This document shows, piece after piece, positions 34,459-44,228 of a stretch of DNA of 64,000 nt. The notes beneath the pieces are model-generated. The model was not told the DNA's origin, did not search any database, and saw only the letters and a list, made by a program, of their open reading frames with translations. Both the position numbers and the translations under genes were made by a program. Source of the stretch: Ifrita kowaldi (taxonomy: Eukaryota > Chordata > Aves > Passeriformes > Cinclosomatidae); the NCBI GenBank assembly GCA_013398055.1, contig VZRS01012090.1, forward strand, positions 1 to 64,000, in the 5' to 3' direction. Every line of letters starts with the position of its first letter. Position 1 is the first letter of the stretch.

Positions 34459-35000
34459 GTGCCAGTTTGGCCAAAATCTAGCAATTTATCCTCTGAGAGA
34501 AAACCAGGCTACAACTACTCTTCCTCCCACCAGGTTTGGGAAAAAGGAAATTTTCCTCGAAGGAAAGTGAAAGCGATAAAAACTATTTATTTAATAAACA
34601 CACAGGAAAAGTATAATAATGCTAAATAATAAACCTCTCGCTATGGAGAGGAACCTGGGAAGATTTCAGAGTCCTTCTGTAGGTGTGGTCTCTCTCCTCC
34701 TTGGAGCTGGGTCGGCGAGGGCCCACTGCCGTGGGCAGGGACACCTCTCAGGAGGTGATGGAACTCATCAAGGAGAAAACAAAGAATACAACAAAGTTGG
34801 CCAAAACACATCTTCAAAATGCGTTGCAGGAGGAGTAGAGGAAACTTTGGCTGGGACTGGGAAAAGAGAAGCAGATCTTGCAGCAGATCGGGTCAGCAGA
34901 AATTGCTACAGGTCTGTTCACACCGAGGGAAAGCTGGAGCTGATGCCCAGAGACCATAAAACCTCCAGAGGACGGGAGGGCGTTGTGTCCATGGAGTGTG
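34459..35000. other. Possible LTR-type repeat next to a broken CR1
   Basis: Begins TGTGCCAGTTTGGCC directly at the breakpoint of a CR1 copy, is AT-rich with several AATAA-type signals near 34590-34635, then GC-richer. It resembles an avian retroviral LTR in layout, but I cannot place its second end or a target-site duplication. Tentative. Confidence 0.3.
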
Positions 35001-35829
35001 AGCTTCTCTAAAGACCAGTATTCTCCTGTTTGGGCCTTGGAAGCAACAAGACATTCCAGAAGTTTTGTTCACAGCCCATTTCTGGCTTTACGGGTCGGTT
35101 TGCTCGTGTCTGCCACGTTACTTCTGCCAGGAGGCACCAAACAACAGCTGGAGGACTCCAGGTTGCTTTGGGATTGTGGGAGAGGAGGAGTTTAGGCTGT
35201 GGGAGGACCCTGAGGTGCCATCAGTGGGGTTCAGGGACTGGTGGTTGCTCTGCATATTCCAGTGCTTGGGATGTGCTGCTGGACACGGGATCAGCACCGC
35301 ATGCTGAGAGATCCCAAACGAGGATGTTTGGGATCCAGATTCCAAACTGGATCCAGATTCCAAGCGCTGGATGAGTTGAGAACTGCCAAGAGCTTCACCC
35401 TGGGCTGAGGGAGTGGCATTTGTGGTGGGGCATCTGCCAGCTCACGGTGCCAGGAGTTATGTGAGGATTTGGATCCAGCACAGCCGTGTTTGTTACGTGG
35501 TCAGGTCACTAAAGGAACACTTGGATATTACTGCGGATGGAAATTCCTTCTCCTTGCTCCCACTTTTCTCCTGCTGGCAACTTGATGGTTTGCCCTTGTA
35601 GAGGAAGCAAATACCAATTCCAGAAAACTCTAGAAAACATCAACAATTGAAGAGCTGATTCCCTGAGTTCATGGTGTTCAGTGAAAGGAAAATATTGCAC
35701 TGAATGGTCCCGATTTCCAGATTCTTCCTCCTCAACCTCCTTAGAGTGAGGGGATTTAACATGCTCTAACTTTGCATCCCTGATGAAACCCAAATCTGGT
35801 ATTGCCTTAGCTGATCTTTACCATGTATT

Positions 35830-35990
35830 TCACAGAATCATCCAGGTTGGAAGAGGCCTTCAAGATCATCCCTCCCCTGCCACGGACAGGGAAACTTCCA
35901 CTATCCCAGGTTGCTCCAGGCCCTGTCCAGCCTGGCCTGGGACACTTCCAGGGATTCAGGGGCAGCCACAACCTCTCCCAAGCAATTTAG
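35830..35990 (-). mobile_element. CR1 LINE 3' fragment
   Basis: Reverse-strand end with cagaatcatccaggttggaa, then gggaaacttccactatccca, to gcagccacaacctctccc. Confidence 0.88.
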
Positions 35991-37107
35991 TCCTAACTCT
36001 GTTTTCCAAGGTTTATGAATACCTCTTGATTTTCACTCTCTGTGTTTTCCATGGAACGATAAAATGTGACCGGATAAAACAAGGAGGCAGCTCAGGGCAG
36101 GTGGAAGGCTGGGATTGCTCTGTCAAAGAGCCCTTTTCTCCCACAGAGAGCCATGAAAAGCAGCTGAGGTTCGTTAGCAAGGCAGCCTAATTGGGCTGGA
36201 ATTGCCAGGGATAGCAATAGTGGTGATAGCCCGAGCCTGCATGGATTTGAGAGCACCCCCGGTGATCAATACCAGTGATTATGGCATTTTAAAAATAAAA
36301 TTGCTTGTCCTTGAGTCCAGTGGAAGGGAGAACTCCCTCACACATCCCACGGACTGCAGCTGCTCTGCTCAATACCAAACACTTTGTGAAATGGCCAACA
36401 AAAGCCTTTCCTTGCCATCCCATCCCTCTTAGGGGGCAAAATCCCCCTGACTTTGATTCTCTTTGCTCTGGAGGCCTTTTAGTTAAAAGCTCTCTAATAG
36501 ATTTGGGAGTATTGACAATAATAATGAGCTTATGGGTGAAACTGTGACCTCGGTGAAGTCAATGGAGTCAAAATTCCAGCATTTGAAATATACACACAGC
36601 TCTATGAAGTCCACACATGTGCTCTCAACAGGTCAAATCTCTGCATTGATTCACTCTGTTTATTCACTCCACTTTCTAACAGTTTGCTTACCAAATACCT
36701 TTGAAGTGGGAGCTGATGAAATTAATGTGTTTTCTTCCTGCTTAAAGCAGAAAATAAAATTAACAACCTTTTCCCCCAGGAGAAAGGAGGGAGGTTGGGT
36801 TTATCCTGCTTTTCTTGTCCATAGAGCATTTAAAACCCATTCAGATGTCTGAGTTTATGGAAAAGTCAGTAAAGGCTTTAAACAAATCTTCTGATGCCAT
36901 GGGCTGAAGCATTGGAAAGGATGATCCGAATTAAACTGGGAATCAACATGTCCAGGTGCCCCTTTAGTGATAAGAATAAGAAATATGGATAATAGGAACA
37001 TGTGGGCTAAGTGATATTAATAATTTTCAAGAAAACAAATGAAAAAGAACATCTCTGTCATGTTGCAAAGCAAGGCATGCAAGGAAGGGGTAATGTCTTT
37101 TAGTGAT

Positions 37108-37386
37108 CAAAGAAGGAAAGAAAAAAAGAAAGAAAGAGAGAGAGAAAAAGGAGAGAGAGAGAAAAAGAAAGAAAGAGAAAAAAGAAGAAAAAGGGAAAGA
37201 AGAAAAAAAAGAAAAGAAAAGAAAAGAAAAGAAAAGAAAAGAAAAGAAAAGAAAAGAAAAGAAAAGAAAAGAAAAGAAAAGAAAAGAAAAAAAGAAAAAG
37301 GGAAAGAAAAGAAAAGAGAGAAGAAAAGAAAAAGGGAAAGAAAAGAAAGGAAAAGAAAAGGGAAAAGAAAAGAAAAAAGGAAAAAC
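37108..37386. repeat. Homopurine (GAAAA)n tract
   Basis: About 280 bases of almost pure A/G on the + strand. The core (about 37209-37300) is a perfect AAAAG pentamer array, flanked by GAGA- and GGGAAAG-rich variants. It translates to Lys/Glu/Arg or Phe/Ser/Leu runs in the open frames, which are not genes. Confidence 0.97.
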
Positions 37387-37926
37387 CAAAGAAATTTGTG
37401 TCAGTTTTAGCATGGAGCACGATCCACTGGTTCACAGCTCTGTGAAAGAAACACTTTCCCTCTTCATTGACATCTGAGCACTTCCAGGTATTTTTGCCAG
37501 GACTTTATGAACTGTTCCCACTCCGGTCCCATATCCTGCCTGGCTGGGAATTGCTGCAGCAAGAACAGCCCTACACAGGAGTATTCCCACCACACCAGCA
37601 CTTGGCAAGAAAATGAATTTATCAGTGTATGGCAAACACCCCCCCGATGACCCAGAGCCCATTTCCTCACTTGGAATTGTGCTCCAGCATTCATGGCTGT
37701 CCAAAGGCCTGGCTCAGGTTGATACCTAATCGCTTGGCAGGATCTATTACAATGGAAATACAGGAAAAGCCCACGGAATTGACCACCTCCAATGGGCTGA
37801 AAGTCATCCCAGAAATCCATCATGGACTACTAGCAGTTTGTCTCCATCTTCTCGAAGAAGCCATTGTGCAGTTTGTGCTCATTCCCTGCTCCTCAGGGTC
37901 TGTCACTGAGATGTTTGCAGGGTCAG

Positions 37927-38007
37927 TGATCACAGAATTTGGGCTGGAAGGGACCTTAAAATCATCCAGTTCCACCCCCCTGCCATGGGCAGGGACACCT
38001 TCCACTG
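37927..38007 (-). mobile_element. CR1 LINE 3' end, first half of an interrupted copy
   Basis: Reverse-strand tail cacagaatttgggctggaag to acaccttccactg; the sequence that should follow resumes at about 38303. Confidence 0.88.
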
Positions 38008-38029
38008 GTATCCAGCCCTGGATCCCAGC

Positions 38030-38282
38030 GCAGGGAGGACGTGGAGCTGCTGGAGAGAGGCCAGAGGAGGCACCAGGATGAGCAGAGGGATGGAGCAGCT
38101 CTGCTGGGAGGAAAGGCTGCGAGAGCTGGGATTGTTCAGCCTGGAGAGGAGAAGCTTTGGGGTGAGCTCAGTGTGGCCTTGCAGGGCCTGAAGGAGCTGC
38201 AGGAAACCTGGAGAGAGACAATTCCCAAGGGCTGGAGGGCCAGGAGCCAGGGAATGGCTTCCCAGTGCCAGAGGGCAGGGCT
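38030..38282 (+). mobile_element. CR1 LINE fragment inserted in an opposite CR1, 3' end missing
   Basis: Forward copy from gaggacgtggagctgctgga to gccagagggcagggct, where it meets the N. Its 3' block is absent, which is unusual for CR1. Confidence 0.88.
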
Positions 38283-38283
38283 N
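38283..38283. other. Undetermined base (probable assembly gap)
   Basis: The only N of the window, placed exactly where a forward CR1 copy breaks off and 20 bases before a reverse copy resumes. Confidence 0.95.
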
Positions 38284-38302
38284 AATTCTATGAACATGCA
38301 GA

Positions 38303-38470
38303 CCAGGCTGCTCCAAGCCCCAGTGTCCAACCTGGCCTTGGGCACTGCCAGGGATCCAGGGGCAGCCACAGCTGCTCTGGGCACCCTGTGCCAGGGCCTG
38401 CCCACCCTCCCAGGGAACAATTCCTTCCCAGTATCCCATCTATCCCTGCCTTCCGGCAGTTTAAAGCCTT
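38303..38470 (-). mobile_element. CR1 LINE, second half of the interrupted copy
   Basis: Reverse-strand caggctgctccaagccccag to tatccctgccttc; continues the copy at 37927. Confidence 0.9.
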
Positions 38471-40072
38471 TCTCTTAAAGCCTATCACCACAAATAATCA
38501 AAATCGGGTCCCAGATCCCTTTTATTATTATTGGTCTCAGCAGTTTGCTTAGAAATGCCATTTATTTTTTTAAAAATCAATGCTATTAACCTGAATCCAT
38601 GCTGAACACCCTCTGTCCCAATTCAAATCAGCTTCAAACAAAAGGCAAAGGTGATCAGCCTCAAAAAGGAAGGTTCAGGGTAGAACCAGGGGAAATGTTG
38701 AAAATCTCCCAGCTCTGGAGGTGACACAAGGTGATAATATAATTACAAACAGAGGTTTTTTGCCAAATTAAGGTCAGTTGCCTCACAGATCTTGGAATTA
38801 TTTTTTTTTCAGTGTGTTGGTCCATATGTTGCATGTGGGAGACCTATAAATTTCTGGTTTAACAGGAATCCAGTGATTCTCCTTTTTGTCATAATTTTAT
38901 ATTGTACTATGTGTGCCTGGGACTTCACTGTACCGTGAAATGGAGAGGGCTGGGCTTCTTTGTTCATTATTTTAATTTTTGATTGTTTGAATGCCTTGTG
39001 GAACGATGGAATTTTGTGAGGATTTTAGAAGGAAATGTCTGGATTCATTACTCCTGACAAGCAATGGTCACAGCCCGTGAGAGTTGGCATGGAGGGTGCC
39101 TTATGCCCCAAATGGAAATTCCCCAAAAAATCTCTGGAGGGGATGGAAATATCCTTGCTAACCCTGATGCACCTTCGGGCACAAAATACCAGCACTCATC
39201 CTAAGTAATGAGCACAATTCATTACATGGGATTTGGGAATAGGATTCTAGAAACCGTTTTTCCACTCTCTGTAATGCACAGATTGTGCAGAATGCTAAAT
39301 CTGCCCAAAATTTAAATGCCCATTCTGTGACAAATTCTGAGAATTTTTATTTTAAATTTTAAAAATCTGTTTAATATCAAATGTCTGGTTTCATTCTATT
39401 CCTGCCATCTGTAAAAAACCCCAGTTCTGAGCCACTGAGAGGGTTTGTTTCCCTCGTGATGCATTTCAAAAATGCGCTGAAATTTTATTTTGATCAGCTC
39501 AAAACATTGCAATGTAACTTCAAATATTGGCTGTAACAGGCTGTCAAATACATCTGTCACGGTGCCACTGAAATTAATGTTTCAAGGGACTGTAAAAAAA
39601 CAAACAAAAAAAAGTTAAGTCAAAGCAGAATTAATACCTTGTCATGATGAAATGTTCATGAATTATGGAAATGAGGAACCAAGCAGGCAATCAGTGCTGG
39701 AAATCACTGTGTATCCCCAAGAAAATCCAGGTTTTAGGGAATACGGTGTCTTTTTTGGGAAGAAACAAGGAGTTGTGGCCAGTTCTGCTTCACAGGGCAC
39801 CAACTCCAAACGGAACCATTCTTTTGAACAAAACACCCCTTGAATTACCTGCCTGCAAAGCCCTGATTGGAGGCAGACAGGAACGTGCTGCCTTGGGAAT
39901 ATCCCAGCTCCTTTGCCTGTATTTCCCAGGTTTTGCAGGCAGCAGTTCTGCATCCGCATCCTTTCCTCCTCCTCCGGGAAAAAAAGGAAAGGGATAAAAA
40001 TCTTCACCATCAATTCCAAGTTCTCTTGTGCCATGCACAGAATTCCCGAGGCAGCTGTGAGATCCCGGGAGC
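38471..40072. other. CLDN14: Region 3' of CLDN14, probably including its 3' UTR
   Basis: On the - strand, AATAAA hexamers occur at 39484-39489 and 39346-39351 (TTTATT on +), 0.6-0.7 kb after the stop codon. They are candidate polyadenylation signals. No reading frame is supported. Confidence 0.45.
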
Positions 40073-40771
40073 TCACACGTAGTCACTCAGTCTGTAGCCG
40101 CTGTGGGACGCAGATGTCAGGGAAGGAGCGTGGTTTCCCTTGGAGGCACTCGGCGGCCTGGAGGAGGGAGGCGGTCGGCTCCCGGAATGCGGCGGGAAAG
40201 GCGGCTCGTTCCCGAGGCACGACGCGCACAGCAGAGCCCCACCCAGCACGGTCAAGGTAGAGGAGACAAATCCCAGATAAAGAGCCTGCCCTATCTCATA
40301 CTTCATCCCAGCGGGAAGCGTGGGGCTGTAGAAATCCGTAACGATGTCGTTGGTGCTCCACGAGACCGGCACCAGGCAGAGCAGCCCGGCCGCCACGAAG
40401 CCGATGCCGCCGGAGCCGGCCATGGAGGCCTTGGCGGGGCTGCCCTCGGCGCAGCGCGTGCACCTCATGCCGACGACGGCGACGGCGGCCGCCAGCACGG
40501 ACAGCAGGCAGGAGATGACCATCATGGCCCGGGCGGCGCGGAGGTCGGCGGGCAGCGCCAGCTGGGAGCGGTGCACGTGGCACTGGTAGACGCCGGTGCT
40601 GTGCCACACGCACTCCATCCACAGCCCCTTGACGTAGGCCACAGCTGTGATAATATTGGTGCCCACGTGCGCCGAGCGCCACCAGTGCGGCAGGATGGTG
40701 GCAATTAACGTCCCAATTAGGCCCAGCAGGCTGAGGGAGAAGCCGAGCAGCTCCAAGGCCCAGCTCGCCAT
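40073..40771 (-). CDS. CLDN14: CLDN14, claudin-14, single coding exon
   Basis: A four-pass tight-junction protein that restricts paracellular cation flow; in mammals its loss causes deafness and it tunes kidney calcium handling. 232 residues (human 239). The family signature is complete: W30, GLW (49-51), C54 and C64 in the first extracellular loop. Membrane segments lie near 8-28, 82-102, 118-138 and 162-184. The tail ends in YV, the PDZ ligand that binds ZO proteins. Start MASWALELLGF and end SHSGYRLSDYV align with human claudin-14; the intracellular tail (about 188-215) is the divergent Pro/Ser-rich part. No intron interrupts the coding region, as expected. The exon is CpG-rich, which also opens a long but meaningless frame on the other strand. 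It is convergent with CHAF1B, as in other vertebrates. Claudin-17 or -8 are the next candidates, but synteny and the SAHVGTNI/GLWMECVWHSTG text favour claudin-14. Confidence 0.96.
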   Translation of the reverse strand: MASWALELLGFSLSLLGLIGTLIATILPHWWRSAHVGTNIITAVAYVKGLWMECVWHSTGVYQCHVHRSQLALPADLRAARAMMVISCLLSVLAAAVAVVGMRCTRCAEGSPAKASMAGSGGIGFVAAGLLCLVPVSWSTNDIVTDFYSPTLPAGMKYEIGQALYLGFVSSTLTVLGGALLCASCLGNEPPFPPHSGSRPPPSSRPPSASKGNHAPSLTSASHSGYRLSDYV

Positions 40772-40888
40772 GGGAATGTTTGTCCTGCCCGGTTCTCTTA
40801 ATGAGGCGCCTCCGCTTGGGCTCCCTCGGAAAACGCGAGCTGTTCTTGGAAGACGTGCGGCTGTTTTACTCTGACGCCTCCTGCTCTC
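40772..40888 (-). other. CLDN14: Likely CLDN14 5' UTR part of the coding exon
   Basis: On the - strand a pyrimidine-rich stretch ending ttttgttag (AG at 40889-40890) would be a fair acceptor about 120 bases before the ATG. Known CLDN14 genes have separate non-coding first exons. Confidence 0.45.
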
Positions 40889-41057
40889 CTAACAAAAGGT
40901 AATTGAGGAAAAAAGGAGTTAATTATTACCCCGAAGCATTGCCTCTCCAGCCAGTGAGGTGCATTCCAAGTGCAGGGAGGGCAATAATTAGCATAGTTAT
41001 CGCTGTTAATCGTATTTTTGTGGAAGTAATGGGAAAGCAAGCTTCCCTCTTCCCTTA

Positions 41058-41066
41058 TATAAACAG
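41058..41066 (-). promoter_or_regulatory. CLDN14: TATA-like box upstream of CLDN14
   Basis: TATATAAG on the - strand about 290 bases before the ATG, followed by AT-rich sequence. It could serve a proximal promoter that makes an unspliced leader. No experiment-like evidence can be read from sequence. Confidence 0.25.
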
Positions 41067-42059
41067 CCTTCTGCTGCCCGCTGGGAAGAGAACTCAAGAC
41101 AATTTATGAAATGGAAAAAAAATATTTTAAATGCAAATATTCCTCTTCCCAGCAGGCTCTTCAAAAAAACAAACATGATTTCCTCTCTAAAGCAGAGAAT
41201 TAGGTAGTGTTAACACTCGGAATGAAAGAGATTTATAAAGTAGGGAACTGCAGGTTGCTTTACTCGATGAAAACATTCCCAGAAGGTCATAGCAGGACTA
41301 GGAAAACAATAAGGGTGTATTTGCTCAAAGTAGGGAGCAAAAAGAGTGATTTAAAAGCTGTGGAAGAGGCTAACAAATATTGGATTAAAATCGCTTTCCT
41401 GACTGGCCAGTATTTCTTGAGGTTGCATTTCAAGAAAGCAACTCAAAGGGGAATAATTTTCATTAGGGTCTGTGGAGTTTCAGGTCGTGATTTCAGGTTG
41501 TGGTGAAATGTGGAATCAGGTGAACATCCTGGAACTTCTGAGGGGCAACACCTTCACAGTTTGGTGGTGTATAAATCCAAGCTGAAAAGCAAGGAATGGC
41601 AACTCTTCCATCTGGACAAATCCCAGATTGAGGGGCCTTTTCCAATGGCTGCCTCGCCAGCTCTGTTATACATCATGCATCGTGTGTGTGGGCAGAAACC
41701 CGATATTTTAATAGATAAAATAACCCTTGCGTCACAATCCAGCTTGGAATTCAGAAACAGGAACAAATTTAGGCTCCAGTTCTGCCAAGCCCCGTGCATG
41801 TGCTGAACTCCTGCTCAGAGGAGAAAGTGGAAGCGTTTGCGGGACCTGGCCCGAGCAGGAAAAGGGAGGAAAACCATCTGGATCAACTCCTCAATGCCAT
41901 CAGGACAGCAGGAGGATGCAGAGGAAGCAAAGGGAAAGCTGCTCCACATTCCCCTTGCCTCAGACTTGTCTCTAACGAGTCTGGAGTGCTTGGGGTGAGC
42001 GTCAGTGCCAGGGTTTGTCTCCGTTGTTGTGGCATTCACTGATCTCTGCCTGACAGCAA

Positions 42060-42365
42060 AATCATGGAATCATGGAAAGGTTTGGGTTGGAAGGGACATT
42101 AAGGATCATCCATCCCATGGGCAGGGACACCTTCCACTGTCCCAGGCTGCTCCAAGCCCCAATGTCCAGCCTGGCCTTGGGCACTGCCAGGGATCCAGGG
42201 GCAGCCACAGCTGCTCTGGGAATTCCATCCCAGCCCCTGCCCACCCTCCCAGGGAACAATTCCTTCCCAATATCCCATCCAGCCCTGCCCTCTGGCACTG
42301 GGAAGCCATTCCCTGTGTCCTGTCCCTCCATTTCTTGGAAATTGTCTCTCTCCATCTTTCTTGTA
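42060..42365 (-). mobile_element. CR1 LINE 3' fragment
   Basis: Reverse-strand copy from atcatggaatcatggaaagg to attgtctctctccatctttc; nearly intact end. Confidence 0.93.
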
Positions 42366-43957
42366 GGATGGGGTGTGTCTTCCCAAAACAATCCCTTGGA
42401 CATTGAGAAAATAAAGGGAAAAATAGAAAAGCACAAGGATTTTGTGGCCTGGGCAGGACAACACCACAGGCTGAGGACTCTGTACTTCCACTCATTCCTT
42501 TTATTTGGAGTGTGCCATGGGATGGGGAGGAATGGGATGTTAGATTTGCTGGCTGGAAGGGAAGAGCAAAGCAAAGAGCAGCTTTCCTTTAGTGTGCCTG
42601 GTTTTAGGAAAGCTTTTTCTTCCTGCCGCGACTTCCTGGCCTTTCAGATCCTCTTTATGTAACACTTAAATGAAAACACCTGGGTTTATGTGGCTGCTGA
42701 AGTAATTAGCCTCATTTGCATATCCCCAGACAAACCCAGAGGGTTTTAGATCAGAAATCATCATTCCAGGGGAGGTCAGGCTGCAGATTTCTCTCAGCTA
42801 CCACAGATACGACAGGCCATGGGTTAGTGCCAAGCACAGCACAAAGGAGCAAATCGTTACCTCCAGCACCACTGGAGATATTTTATTTCTGTTCCAACCA
42901 CGAGAAGTCCTCAGTGTTTGTTTGCCTTGCAGGTTATTTGGGTTTGGTTCCCATACTAAGGAAAAATAAGCAGCATCTTCCCTTTTTATGTTATTATTTG
43001 GTTCCTGTGAGGCGTGTCTGTATCCAAGCATGCCACACATCTCAGGGAAATTATCCTGGGAATATTCCTCCAGGATCAGGGAGATCTACACATGGTTTTG
43101 GGGCACAGCAGGACCATGAGGGATCTCAAGACATCACACAAGACATCAGCAACTGAGATGGAAATGGAGCTTGGGTCTCCTGTGTCCTTCATCCTCTCAC
43201 ATCCCTGGTTTTGCCCGGTCTGGGAATCTCCCACTCGCTCATGACGAGCAGATGAGCACAAGCTGAGATTATCCTCTCCAATTCCTCACCCCACACAGGA
43301 CATCCACACACTGCCCACCATCCAGAGGAGTGCCCGGGGTCACTCTGGTGTGTTTGCAAAGAGGCTCCCGAGGTCAGGCACGAGGTGCTGCAGCTGATCC
43401 CAGGGAGAGCAGGACCTCAAAGGAAAATGTGATTTACACCACCAGTCCTGGGAAACGGACCCCCCATTTAATGGAGGTCAGAACACTCTGGGGCTCGGCA
43501 GCAGCTATTTTTAGACGTCATTAAGGTGTTATTTTTAAACATTAGCCATTAAAAGCTTTCTAATTTAAGCAGCCAGCGTTAATTAGCCCCGCTCGCTCGG
43601 CGTCATGTTTTCCATGTGCCTTCCTGAGCAGTTCCAGCTGCCCCTGGTGCTCAGTAACACTTTCACTGCTGGGCACCAGCCTTCTCCTCCTCGCTGCCAA
43701 GTGGCAGAAGCAGCAGGAACTCAACACGTTTATCTCCAGGAACATCAGCAGCCTCGTGGAAATGTCTCACTTTACAGCTCAGCTCAGGAACATTCGGTGG
43801 GATCAGGTGAGGGGTGGCTTGGATGTACCTTGTGGGCTGAGCCAGTCAAATATTAAATCAAAAATCAGCTTTTTTATTTCTGCATGGGTTGTGTTTGTTG
43901 ATATTTCTTTAGGAAGTGAGCAAATTTTGCTTTCTCACGTGGGAGTCGCCCTTTTCT

Positions 43958-44228
43958 AGCAGGGAACAGGGACAGGAGGAGAGGGAACGGCCTCAAGCTG
44001 TGCCAAGGGTGGCTCGGGTTGGACATCAGGAGGAATTTCTTCATGGAAAGGGAGGTCAGGCCTTGGAAGGGGCTGCCCAGGGAGGTTTGGAGTGCCCATT
44101 CCTGGAGGTGTCACCTGGAGGTGGCACTCAGTGCTCTGGGCTGGGGACAAGGTGGGCATCGGGCACAGCTGGGCCTCGATGGCCCTGGAAGTTTTTTCCA
44201 ACCTCAGAGATTCTGGGATTCTGTGAAC
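43958..44228 (+). mobile_element. CR1 LINE 3' fragment
   Basis: From gcagggaacagggacaggag to gattctgggattctgtgaa; the agagctgcccagggaggttt type. Confidence 0.92.

Larger units (their letters stand above)
35001..37926. other. Intergenic region, middle part
   Basis: Contains a short direct repeat of ggatccagattccaa (35330-35367), a CR1 copy at 35.8 kb and the homopurine tract at 37.1 kb. No gene recognised. Confidence 0.6.

Noticed and set aside
37027..37477. Open frames rich in Lys/Glu or Phe/Ser/Leu
   Set aside because: Pure translation of the homopurine repeat.
40103..40708. 201-codon open frame opposite CLDN14
   Set aside because: Arises from the GC-rich codon use of CLDN14 on the other strand; no domain.
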